Source: Diplocarpon mali
Taxonomy: Eukaryota; Ascomycota; Leotiomycetes; Helotiales; Drepanopezizaceae
Length of the DNA: 50,229 bases
Assembly (NCBI GenBank): GCA_024741835.1
Contig: JAENRP010000322.1
Location: 1 to 50,229, forward strand
Direction of reading: 5' to 3'
This document shows, piece by piece, positions 10,886 through 21,194 of this stretch (its first letter is position 1; each line of letters begins with the position of its first letter). Below the pieces are notes generated by a model. The model worked only from the letters and a program-made list of their open reading frames with translations. It ran no database searches and was not told the DNA's origin. Both the position numbers and the translations under genes were made by a program.

Positions 10886-11886
10886 AACAATTAGAAACCG
10901 CATTAGCCTTAAAGTGACTTAGGCAAGTTTGGAGGGTTTCGATAAGGAAGTTATCGAAAGGTTCAAAGTTGATATATCTAAGTATCGAAATTGAAGAAGT
11001 TAGTAAAAAAGTCGAATTATCCAAAACTGTATTAGCATATTCCTACTTATAAGCTAGGCTTAGAAGTAGAATTCTAGTTTTTATATAAAGTTTAATTAGC
11101 CTTTGCTAAGTAAGTGTAAAAAGGTATAAAATAGCTAATAGAGGTATTGCAATTAAATATAATAGAAGAAGGTTTACCCTATTTAGGATTAATTTCTAAG
11201 ATAAGGTTTCTAAAACAAAAGAGGGCTTTTCTTAGCCTTTAAGACAATTCCTATTAGCTATTAAAATAAGGGGTTTTTCGGAATCGTTTCCGAAGTAAGA
11301 TTTCAAGTTCTATCAAATTGAATATTTAATATTATAAGCGTTTAAGGTTGCTAATATAGCTAATTAAACGTATCTATTCCAAAAGGGCTAGAATTTAAAA
11401 AAATCATACTATTAAAGCTGATAATTTAAGCTTTTTAAGTAAAGAAAAGGGATAGGGGTTCCGATTGAGAAGTCGAAAGGGGATTATTGAAAAAAAGAGG
11501 TTTTTAAAGCAGAGACCGATAGTCATAATTAACTAAATGATTCTCGCGTTGAAAGAGGTTTTCGAAAGAGAGGTTTTTCAAAGCAGAGACCGATAGTTAT
11601 AATTAACTAAATGATTCTCGCGTCGAAAGAGGTTTATTGAAAAAGAAGTTTTTCAAAGCAAAGACCGACAGTTATAATTAACTAAATGATTCTTGCGTCG
11701 AAAGGAGGGTTGTCGAAAAGAGAGGTTTTTCGAAGCAGAGACCGATAGTCATAATTAACTGAATGATTCTCGTATCAAAAGGGGGTTATCGAAGGGTTGA
11801 TCTCTTATTTGCGAACTAAGAGAATTAAGAGGAGAAGTCGTATAAAGACAAAATCTTAAAGGAATTGTCCCTGCGTCGGATATTAA
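10886..11886 (-). other. Gypsy-1N internal region 1, leader portion
   Basis: Continuation of 4310-4736 after Copia-2a. No coding capacity. It matches the second internal copy (19855-20878), and more distantly the leader of autonomous Gypsy-1 (26521-27383). It includes a minisatellite (11474-11795), one dispersed pseudo-palindrome (11044-11069) and, at its right end, the primer site. The minus-strand 66-codon frame at 11755-11955 spans into LTR B and is not considered a gene. Confidence 0.8.
11474..11795 (-). repeat. Leader minisatellite, ~75-80-bp units x4
   Basis: Four tandem units, each built as (T/G)TCGAAAGAG, GAGGTTTTTC, AAGCAGAGACCGATAGT, then AATTAACTAAATGATTCTC. Spacing varies slightly. 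The same array, separately shuffled, occurs at 20450-20800. Confidence 0.85.
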
Positions 11887-12094
11887 TATAAAAGGGAGTA
11901 GGAATAATATAAGAGTAGGTCTAAGGGAAGACCAAAGATAAAAGGGAGGAAGCATTATAAGCGGGCTTTCTAAAGATAAGAATTAGGATAATTCACTAAT
12001 TAGAGGTAGAATAGGTAATTAGCATTACGCGCTATCTTTAAGTATAATAATAGTCCTATTTATACCCCCTTTGACCCTTAGCTAATTATATAAC
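11887..12094 (-). repeat. Gypsy-1N LTR B, first part
   Basis: 208 bp matching LTR A and C from their left end. It is interrupted at 12094 by Copia-1b (duplication ATAAC at 12090-12094). The rest is at 19321-19427. Confidence 0.88.
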
Positions 12095-12265
12095 TGTTGC
12101 GCCATGAGGAGCCTCAGGCGCTGAGGCTCTGAGGACTGGCTTATGTAATATACCCCTGAAGTAGCTACAGAGCACGTCTATAAAGGGAGCTCAGATATAT
12201 AGTTAGAGTAGAATTTTACAAGCTTCTGCCACTACTGAGAATCCACCTCTAAATATAGTACAACA
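12095..12265 (+). repeat. Copia-1b 5' LTR
   Basis: 171 bp, TGTTGCGCC..ACAACA. It contains a perfect hairpin GAGCCTCAG-GCG-CTGAGGCTC at 12109-12129, kept in all Copia-1 LTRs with only RIP-type changes. Confidence 0.93.
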
Positions 12266-12283
12266 GTTATCAGCACTATTCGC
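12266..12283 (+). other. Copia-1b primer-binding site
   Basis: GTTATCAGCACTATTCGC follows the LTR at once. It has the shape of an anticodon-arm (half-tRNA) primer and shares GTTAT-AGC with TRIM-1. Copies 1a and 1c read GTTATTAGC here. The priming tRNA is unresolved, and an Ile-type anticodon arm is one possibility. Confidence 0.55.
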
Positions 12284-12503
12284 AACTCTTAAGAGCAAAC
12301 GATCAAAATTCTACTATATTTAAAGACTTATTAAAGAGGTTTTATTATTATTATTCATCTATTCTCCCTTGCCTATACGCGTTGTACAACCTGACTCGAC
12401 GTTCTAACGCTCCTAGCCAATTAATACTATACTTCCTACTATTCTAGTCAATATAAGCGAATACTAGTAAAAAGAAGCTTAGGAGCTTAGCTCTAGTAGA
12501 GTT

Positions 12504-15500
12504 ATGCTCTAGGATAGGAAGTCATAGCACATTTGGTACGCTAAGCTAAAGTTTCAGGCCGAATTTCTACGCCTCCAGAAGCATATAGAGAAGCTAAGAT
12601 AGGTTAATAACCTTAAACTATATGCTATAGAGATAGGAAACTAAGCTCTACTCTATAAGAACGAAGCTCTATATCTGCTAAATCTAGAAATAGAGCCGCC
12701 GCAGCTTGAAAAAATTGTAAAAGGACGGGACTAAAGAGTATTATAAAGCTACTATAAGTTATACTAATAGTAGGAAGCTACCGATTAATAAATGCCAGCT
12801 CTACTACTACTTATAAAGATAATAGCTAAAGACGTAGAGCTAGAGTATAAAATGGCAGTAATATAATATAATCTTATAATAGAAATGTAGAAAAGGAACA
12901 GGAGCTCTTACACTTAGTTATACTATTGGATTATTAAGATAGTACACCCTATGTTGCTTTAAGTAATATAATATGATTATAAGGAAGTAGGGAAACTATC
13001 AATTCAATAGATTGTAGAGCACTTGCGTAAGGAACTAGCCCCTTTTGAGATTAGTATAATAGAGTCAATTCGGGAAGACTATAATACCAAGCTCTTTAAA
13101 ATAAGGAGTAGCAAAGTGGATCCGAAGACCTAGCTTGCTAGCTTTAGGGAGATCTACTAGGAAGTACAAATATATAGAATCCTAGAGGTTTAAGGCTCCC
13201 TTACGATTATAAAGTTTCTATAGTCGGTTTACTGCTAGGCTCTTACTTAATCCTAGCAGACCTAGGTAGAGCTTATTAAAGATAATAAGCTAGGTCTAAA
13301 GTATAGAAAAGATATAGTCTACTATATTAATTAGTTCTTAAGCTTAATAGAGCGAAGCCTTATAAGCTCCTTATTAAAGGCAACCCTTAGAGTATATACC
13401 TTGCTTAAAGGAGTAGGCGATTATACTAATCTAAGAGCATTAAGTAAAGGCAAGGTAAAGAAGACTCTTAAGGGGAGTATTAAAAAGTGCCCTTACCCTT
13501 AAGTCAAAAATCACTTCTAGAACTTAAAGGAGTGTAATAGGCTGAAATACGCCTTAATTAGCGCTAAGGAAGGTATGCTTCGAAACCTCCCTAGCTATAA
13601 TAAGGTTAAAAGAATATATAAAAACCTTACTTCCTTAAAATGGAGAGAGCTTTAAGCTAAGCTCTCTTATATTAAACAAGCTCCTATAGATCAATTTAAG
13701 GAAAGAACATCTATCGAAGCTTTAGGAAGTAGCAAATCCAAGATCATCGCCGCCCTCTTAGATCTAACTCTCTTTAAAGACTTTACCCTAGGAATATACT
13801 CTACCTTTAGAGCTCCTTATGCTCTTTCGAATATAACCTTACTCGATAACTGCGCCGTAACGTACCTTATTAATCGAAAGGAGCTTTTATTTCTTAGATC
13901 ATTGAAAATCGCATATCCTTAGGACTATATAGAGGCAGGGAGCTTAAGTCTGCTAATAAGGGAAAGGGGTATACGTTTGATAAAAGGGGTTCTCGCTAAT
14001 AGAGGAGACTTAGAGCTTAGGAATATAGCACTTATAGATAGGTTTAATATTAATATTATTTTAGAGCCTCTTTTAAAGAAGGCTAGGGTATAGTATATAG
14101 GCTTAGATGCGATACTTTAAAGGGGTATAGTAGATAATAACGTAGTTATAAAGCAGCTAAAGCGTAGGTCGAATGTTATAGTATTTAAATATAAGCCTAT
14201 TAACTTTTATAATGCTTCTAACTTGCTATACTATACTTAACTAATCTGCCTAGTTTTCCTTACTTTATAATAGCGTCTGCGAAGCTAATATAAACCCTTA
14301 AGGAGCAGCGTATTCCTAAGAGCTAGGAATGATTCGGTAGATATTTAGCACCTTCGATTAGGCTATCTAAGAGCTAAGGCGCTTGAAAAGCTTATATTAA
14401 ACGCAAAGGGGGTAAAGATTAAAGGGAAGCTATAAATCAATTGTAAAGCTTGCGCTTAAGCAAAAGCTAAGCAAAAGCCTTTTAAGAGAAAGTTAGATTT
14501 CAAGGCTCTAAGACCGTTCTTTAGGTGCTCTTAGGACCTATTTGATTATAGTATATTAAGCCTCTCCTTAGAAAGCTAGCTTCTTCTAATTAAGGATGAA
14601 TTTAATAGGAAGTTATTTAAATATACTTTACTTTATAAGTTCCTAATATTAGTTTTAAAAGCTCTTCAATCTTTTAAAGTATAGGTAAAGCGCTATTACT
14701 ACCTCTCCTTATATATTTTAAAGAGCGATAACGATACCTTAGTATTCTCCTTATAAGAAGTATCGAAATATAAAGAGTAGTGCAAAGCTAAAGGTATGGA
14801 GGTAGAAGTCACTCTATCTTATACTTATAAACTAAATAGAGCTTTTGAGAGAGTAAGAGTAGAGATTATTAAAAAGGCACTTACTATACTAATCTCTGCT
14901 AACCTTTTAGAGCACTTATAGCCTAAAGCTATACTAGCTATAATATACTTTTATAATATCGGCCTATTAAAGCGCAAGGGATAGAAGAGTCTAAATAAGG
15001 TACTTTAGCTTTAGTTTAAATAATACTTTAGGTAGTATGATCCGCAGATTACTATAAAGCTTACTATCAATTTAAGACTAGAATAGGAGGGTATAAAAGC
15101 GTATAAAGCGCGCGCGTACCTATTAGCGAAGGAAAGGGAAGCTCTAAAGAATAAGAGAGCTTTTAAAACTATACTATAAAGGCATATTAAATACTTAGTT
15201 AGTTACTACGCTACTAATATATATAGGATCTAAGTGCCTAAGTTTCGAAAGGTTATAATCTTTTAAAATATCGAGTTCGATAAGTCTAAATTCTACTTTA
15301 AGGAGTATAAAAAGGTAGCTGGCCACTTACTCCCAATTATTAAAGAGATTATGCAAATGATCGAAGAGGAGGAGGAAGAAGCTTAGGACGCTAAGTTAAT
15401 TATCAAAAACGTAGAAGGAGCTTTAGATAAGTAGCCTATAGATAATCTAATAGGAGGTGAGCCTATTAATCTTTTACTAATAGAAGCTTTAAGTACAGAT

Positions 15501-17801
15501 CTATCGAAGGCTTTTATCCCTTATAAGGCTACTTATAGCGCTTCTACTCTAGCTACTTAAGAGCAGCTGCCTAGTAGCAAAGGGTTAGACGCTTTAAGAT
15601 AACTATTAATAGTTGGAAGAAGCGTCGAAAGCGATATTATAAATGCTAGTTCTGCTAAGGAGCGTAATACCAGGCCTTTAGTTGCTATACGGACTAAGTA
15701 ATCGCAAGAGTAGAAGTAGGCCCCTTAATTATTAGAAGCTCTACTATAGGTAACTAGTAAAAAAGCACGCTAGCTCTTATTAGAAGCACCGATTAATCAA
15801 GAGCTACGCTAAGATATAAAAGCTCTTAAGGGTAATATTAAAAGAGGGAGCTCTTTGAAACTAATAGAAGCTTAGCCTAAAGTACTTAATATAAGGGCCT
15901 TTTAAAAACGCAAGAAGCCTAATAAGGAGTAGGAAATGGTACCTATACTACTCTATAGGTCGAAAAGGAGAAGAGGGAGTAGGAATACTATATACGTAAT
16001 ATGCATTAAGGATCTCCTATTAGCCTTTAAAGAATTTAAAATATATTAGTTAGAGTAGGTAAATAGCTTTATATTAACTTTCTAGCTAAGTTAAGAGCCT
16101 GCGAGAACTAATAGAAAAGAGTATAAAGCGGTATACTATATTATTACTATAGCGACTTAATCTGGAAGCTTTAGAGGAAACTCTACCCTTTTAATCCTAC
16201 CTTAAGACAAGCTTCTTAAAGCGCTAACTTATTAGAAGGAGCTTGCAAATCACCCTTTCGGAGAGTAATTTAAAGAAGGAGCTAGAACTAAGATCAGGAA
16301 CTTAAAAGCGCGTAATTACTAAAGAGTGATTAATAGAAGCAAGGCTACTACAAGGCCTATACTATTAAAGTAGGTCTTTAACTATAAGCTAAACTCCTTT
16401 AGGAAGATTAGCCGCTTTAGGTCAAGAATAGTAGTAAAGGGAGATCTTTAGGAGGAAGCTTCTATTTTCTCTACCTATACTACAACACTTATATTAAGAT
16501 CTTTTAGGATTATAATAGCAATAGCTACTAAATTTGATATAGAGCTTTAATAGTTCGATATTATTAACGCCTTTATAAATGTTAAGAGAGACCCTTAAAG
16601 CGCGCTAGTTATTTGCTTCTTACCAGATGGTTAGAAGTAGAAAGATAAGGTAGTAGAGCTCGATCGCGCCTTATATGGCCTTCGAGACTCCTTAGCGCTT
16701 TAGTATAGGGATTTTACTAGTACTTTAAAATCTTTAAAGCTTACCCCTTTTAATAAGGAGCCTTATATATTTATTAATAAGGATAGGACTGTATTTATAG
16801 CCTTCTATATTAACGATATATAAGTAATATACTATTCCTCTTATATAGAAGAAGCTTAGAAGACTATAGAGGGACTGCGTAAAGCATACGAATTAATAGC
16901 TATAGGAGATGTTGAGTGGTTCTTAAGGGTGAGAGTATCTTAAAATAGGAAGTAGGGTACAATTACTCTACTTTATAACGCTTATATTAAGAAGATGGCG
17001 AAGAGGTTCGGCCTTAATATAAGGCGTTTCCCTAGTACGCCGCTCCCTTACTTCGAACTTAAAAAGAACTACGAAATAGCTCCCTACTTAAGAATTAAGG
17101 AGTTCTAGGAAAAAGTAGGCTCCGCCTTATATATAACTATTATATTACGCTTAAATATAGCTTTTGCAATCGCTTAGCTATCTTATTTCTATATAAACCT
17201 AAGCTTTAAATACCTTAAAGCTATCAATTAGATAATTCGCTACCTTTTTAGTATATGCTTTTTAAGAATCACTTATAATCGATTTAGCAAATTAAATAAC
17301 CTAATAGTATTATTAGATATTTCCTTTACAAATGATCTAAAGATAAGGCGCTCCTCTTACAGTTTTATTATATTCCTATTTAAAGGAGCAATTATTTAAA
17401 AAGCCTTAAAGCAATCGACAGTTACTACTTCTACTATAGAGGCTAAGCTCTTAGGAGTAGCGCATATAGCAAAGGAGATAATGGCTTTAAAGAGGTTCTT
17501 TAAGGAAATAGAGCTTAAGGTAGAAGCTCTATAGTCTATATTTTGCAATAATTAATAGATAATATGACTTATTATAAGAGACTCTTAAAGGATTTCTATA
17601 AAGCTCTAATACATTAATATATATAATATATGACTATAATAGGAGTATTAAAAAGGGAGCTTTTAAGTGGCCTATCTCCTTACTAAGGATATATACGCTA
17701 ATAGCCTTATTAAAAACCTTCCTTAATAAAAGTTCGAGAGCTTTATTAAGCTTTTGAACCTCTAAGACGCAAGAGGTCTAGTCGAAAAGCTAGCATTTTA
17801 A
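12504..17801 (+). pseudogene. Copia-1b gag-pol polyprotein, single frame with RIP stops
   Basis: One frame can be followed to TAA at 17799-17801 without a frameshift. The first in-frame ATG is at 12504, but the frame is open further upstream to about 12390, so the start is uncertain. Gag is about 12500-13700. The protease site reads L-L-D-N-C-A (13839-13856) where D-S-G-A is usual. The integrase finger has His..(His to Tyr) and C-K-A-C (14442-14453). The core holds W-D-L-F-D (Trp now a stop) and S-D-N-D (about 14720). Reverse transcriptase is about 16000-17000 with box Tyr-Ile-Asn-Asp at 16806-16817. RNase H is about 17100-17700. Dozens of TAA/TAG stand for CAA/CAG/TGG. Confidence 0.92.
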
Positions 17802-17913
17802 ATGCTTTATAATCCTTTTCATATCTCCTTTATAATAGCGAATAGGAAGGAAGCGTAAGATAGGGTTCAATTTTCCTTATACTAATATATAAGGAGGCTT
17901 AAAACCAACTCCC

Positions 17914-18790
17914 TTAGATAATCAGAACCTTTAATAGCTTTGCGAATAATATAAGGGCGCGTCCTTGCTAAGAAGCAACCGACTCCTTTAGTAGCATAGC
18001 CCTAGGAGCCGCCTAGGGAGCAACGCCGGGAATAACTATAGGTACACTATAAGCTACCGCAAAGGCAAAAGCCTCAAAAGCCTTTGCAAGGCGGGCGGCA
18101 AGGCCAAGAGGTGCTATAATCGGCAGCAAGAGCTCCTAAGCTACTAATTCTAAAAAGCTATTAGCTATAGTATAAGAAAGCTTATAATAACGTACCCTCT
18201 AATAATACTACCTCCTTTATCTCTCTCCAGCGCGCCTTCTAAAGCTCCTCTCTTACCTTCCTCTTAATAGCAGCAAGGCCCTAAACTGCTTATTAATAGC
18301 AAACTATATAGAAGGAGCTTAAGAATATACCGTAGCATTACTATCGTTCTCCTTTAATAAAAATATATAATCTTCCTACGCCTTTAAGGCGCCGATAGGA
18401 AGCTCCTAGTACGCATAGCCTCCCTTTGTATAATAAAAGTAGCATACTCCTACTATGCTATTAAAGTATACGCCAGCTGACTTCCTAGCTAAGAAGCTCT
18501 AAATGCACCCCTTATATAGTATATTTCTTATTAGCCCCTGCTCCGGCTTACGGCAGGAGGAGGGAGCTGCAAAGGGGACCGCTGGTATTCTAAGAACTAC
18601 AGCCTAAGTAGTAGCAAGGAGGGAAGGAGGCGCGCTCCCTCTTAGGGATATTACTATATCGAACCTCTTAAGCGCATTATCATCCTCTTGCTATCTGCTA
18701 CGCTAAGAAGCTCTAAGCTATATTTAAGTACAACGACTTTGCTATAAGTCTTTAGCAGGAGTAAAGGAGTATAATTAGGAAGCGTATAGT
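17914..18790 (-). pseudogene. Antisense Cys-rich reading frame downstream of pol (Copia-1b)
   Basis: On the strand opposite to pol a frame of roughly 290 codons can be followed, broken only by TAA/TAG-type stops. It reads through ..KGC.., a Cys/Tyr-rich middle (GVC-YFYYTKGGYAY), GALKA-EDY-FLL-END, then a basic R-rich part and a hydrophobic/Ala-rich tail ending GRALILFAKLLKVLII. Several Tyr are likely former Cys (TGY to TAY). The same frame is present in Copia-1c (28830-29687) with more Cys kept, which argues it is a real accessory gene of the family. No homologue is recognised; a zinc-binding protein is an inference. The upstream limit is approximate. Confidence 0.6.
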
Positions 18791-19133
18791 AGTAGCCCTA
18801 GTAGGGCGCTCCTTAGAGTTATTATTGCTATTCTCCATTTTTTAAAGTGATTATTTAAAGAAGTATAAGGAAGGAAAGCTTTATAAGGGAAAAACGCATA
18901 CTTTTATAAGCGCGCTGCCTTTATTAACTTTCCTTTATCACCTGATTTAGTTTCCATTTTATAAAGGCTTCTATTCTATAGAGGAAGTACTTAGAACCGC
19001 GCTCCCTCTCTTATTTATTACAGCTTTATTAAGCAATTTTCATTATTCTAAAAGCTAAAGAGTATAATAAAGGAGTCTTATATACTAGATCTAGCGCTAG
19101 TTATAGCTAAGCCTAGCTAGGAGCTGCTTCTTA

Positions 19134-19144
19134 CCTAGGGGGTG
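19134..19144 (+). other. Copia-1b polypurine tract
   Basis: CCTAGGGGGTG abuts the 3' LTR at 19145. It is identical to the tract of TRIM-1. Confidence 0.8.
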
Positions 19145-19315
19145 TATTGCACTATAAGGAGCCTCAGGCGCTAAGGCTCTAAGGACTGGCTTATATAATA
19201 TACCCCTGAAGTAGCCACGGAGCACGTCTATAAAGGGAGCTTAGATATACAGTTAGAGTAGAATTTTACAAGCTTCTGCCACTACTGAGAATCCACCTCT
19301 AAATACAGCACGACA
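19145..19315 (+). repeat. Copia-1b 3' LTR
   Basis: 171 bp, starting TATTGCACTATAAGG (RIP form of TGTTGCGCCATGAGG) and ending CAGCACGACA. Followed by duplication ATAAC. Confidence 0.93.
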
Positions 19316-19320
19316 ATAAC

Positions 19321-19427
19321 TTTATTATATAACTTATATTATATAACTCCTCCTTTGACTCTCTATCTTATAACTCCTTAACTATTATATAACTATTATA
19401 TAACTCCTTTTCTTTTAGGTTTCTATA
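19321..19427 (-). repeat. Gypsy-1N LTR B, second part
   Basis: 107 bp completing the LTR interrupted at 12094. Together the pieces give 315 bp. It ends GGTTTCTATA, matching GGTCTCTACA of LTR C. Confidence 0.87.
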
Positions 19428-20878
19428 TATGCCCTAACTAACTTAAGTAGCGGCCCCTGCTACTATTAGCAAAGATATAAGACTCTTGCAAATTAAGAAT
19501 ACTAGCCCTTTTATAAGTATAAGGACTAATAGCTAAATTAGTAAAGAGGGAAGGAAGGAGAGAAGAGAAAAGGGATATTTTTTTTTTTTTTTTTAATAAG
19601 ATAACTCGCAGGCTAGGACTATAAGTAGATTTTAGAAAAACCGGTAAAAGGAAAGGGAAAGAGGTAAGAGGGTGATTTAATAAATTAAAAATCTTCTTTT
19701 AAGTAAGATAACTTATAGGCTAGGACTATAAGTTAGAAATCCGAAAACTAGTAAAGCTATTAAAGCGTAAGTCGAAGAAAAATTAGAAACAAATTCAAGT
19801 AATCCTAAGGATATATAGCCTAATTAACTTAAAGGGCGACCTTATTAAATAAGGTAAAAACAATTAGAAACCGCATTAGCCTTAAAGTAACTTAAGTAAG
19901 TTTAAAGGGTTTCGATAAGGAAGTTATTAAAAGGTTTAAAGTTGTTTTTAATATATCTAAGTATTAAAATTGAAGAAGTTAGTAAAAAAGTCGAATTATC
20001 TAAAACCGTATTAGCGTATTCCTACTCGCAAGCTAGGCTTAGAAGTGGAATTCCAGTTTCTATATAAAGTTTAATTAGCCTTTGCTAAGTAAGTATAAGA
20101 AGGTATAGAATAGCTAATAGGAGTATTATAATTAAATGTAATAGAAGAAGGTTTACCCTATTTAGGATTAATTTCTAAAATAAGGTTTTTAAAATAAAAA
20201 GGGGCTTTTCTTAGCCTTTAGGACAATTCCTATTAGCTATCGAAATAAGGGGTTTTTTAAAATTGTTTTTAAAGTAAGATTTCGAGTTCTATCGAATTGA
20301 ATATTTAATATTATAAGTATTTAAGGTTGCCGATATAGCTAATTAAATGTATCTATTCTAAAAGGGCTAGAATCTAAAAAATCGTACTATTAAAGCTGAT
20401 AATTTAAGCTTTTTAAGTAAAGAAAAGGAATAGGGGTTTCGACTAAGAAGTCGAAAGGGGGTTATCGAAAAAGAGGTTTTCGAAGCAGAGACCGATAGTC
20501 ATAATTAATTAAATGATTCTTATATCGAAAGAGGGTTGTCGAAAAAGAGTTTTCGAAGCAGAGACCGATAGTTACAATTAATTAAATGATTCTCGCATCG
20601 AAAGGGGGTTATCGAAAAAGGGGTTATCGAAAAAAGAGGTTTTTCGAAGCAAAGACCGATAGTCATAATTAACTAAATGATTCTCGCATTGAAAGGAGGT
20701 TGTCGAAAAAGAGGTTTTTCGAAGCAGAGACCAATAGTTACAATTAACTAAATGATTCTCGCGTCGAAAGAGGGTTATCGAAAAAGGGTTGATCTCTTAT
20801 CTACAAACTAAGAGAATCAAAAGGAGAAGTTATATAAAGACGAAATCTCAAAGGAATCGTCCCTGCGTAGGTCACTAA
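19428..20878 (-). other. Gypsy-1N internal region 2 (uninterrupted, non-coding)
   Basis: 1,451 bp with no reading frame of note. Left third matches 4310-4736: polypurine stretch, T run 19578-19594, pseudo-palindromes at 19603-19627 and 19710-19733. The rest matches 10886-11886, with a further pseudo-palindrome at 20023-20048, a minisatellite at 20450-20800 and a primer site at the right end. On the minus strand that site reads TTAGTGACCTACGCAGGG, RIP form of TTGGTGACC.., i.e. complementary to a tRNA 3' end with CCA. Confidence 0.82.
20450..20800 (-). repeat. Leader minisatellite, second copy
   Basis: Four ~75-bp units homologous to 11474-11795. One unit carries an internal duplication of GGGGTTATCGAAAAA, so the array has changed since the two internal regions separated. 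Confidence 0.85.
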
Positions 20879-21194
20879 TATAAGAGGGAGTAGGAATAAT
20901 ACAAGAGTAGGTCTAAGGGAAGACTAAAGATAAGAGGGAGGAAGCACTATAAGCGGGCTCTTCGAAGATAAGAACTAGGACAATTCACTAGTTAAGGGTA
21001 GAATAGGTAGTTAGTATTGCATACTATCTCTAAGTATAATAGTAGTCCTATTTATACCCCCTTTAACCCTTTAGCCGATTATATGACTTTATTACATAAC
21101 TTATATTATATAACTCTTCTATCGACTCTCTATCACGTGACTCCTCGACTGTCACGTGATAGTCACGTGACTCCTTTTCTTCTTGGTCTCTACA
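20879..21194 (-). repeat. Gypsy-1N LTR C
   Basis: 316 bp, the best preserved at its right end (..GGTCTCTACA). Followed by duplication ATAT (21195-21198) and the interrupted Gypsy-1 integrase. The 69-codon plus-strand frame at 21017-21226 runs across the LTR end and is a chance frame. Confidence 0.9.
21134..21169. promoter_or_regulatory. Three CACGTG E-box palindromes in LTR C
   Basis: CACGTG at 21134-21139, 21153-21158 and 21164-21169, each within TCACGTGA. On the element strand they lie near the start of the LTR (U3), where promoter elements are expected. In fungi CACGTG is bound by bHLH factors such as Cbf1/CpfA. In LTRs A and B all three have been mutated to TA-rich versions. Confidence 0.6.

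Larger units (their letters stand above)
12095..19315 (+). mobile_element. Copia-1b, full-length Ty1/copia element
   Basis: 7,221 bp with 171-bp LTRs (12095-12265 and 19145-19315) and a perfect 5-bp duplication ATAAC (12090-12094 and 19316-19320). Order: LTR, primer site, gag, protease, integrase, reverse transcriptase and RNase H, an extra ~1.3-kb downstream region with an antisense reading frame, polypurine tract, LTR. It is the reference copy for the family (1a 518-3370; 1c 28301-49252). It is inserted in LTR B of Gypsy-1N. The integrase-before-RT order defines the Copia superfamily. Confidence 0.95.
3994..21194 (-). mobile_element. Gypsy-1N, non-autonomous LTR array (LTR-int-LTR-int-LTR)
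   Basis: Three ~316-bp LTRs (A 3994-4309; B 11887-12094 plus 19321-19427; C 20879-21194) separate two ~1.43-1.45-kb non-coding internal regions. A single 4-bp target duplication, ATAT (3990-3993 and 21195-21198), brackets the whole array, so it behaved as one insertion into the Gypsy-1 integrase. Orientation is minus, shown by the primer site beside the right end of each internal region. Without its own inserts (Copia-2a and Copia-1b) the array is about 3.8 kb. About 1 kb of the internal part matches the long leader of Gypsy-1, and gag-pol is missing. Confidence 0.88.

Noticed and set aside
11474..11795. Possible CRISPR-like or satellite array
   Set aside because: Units are contiguous tandem repeats without unique spacers and lie in a retroelement leader; no cas genes and a eukaryotic context.
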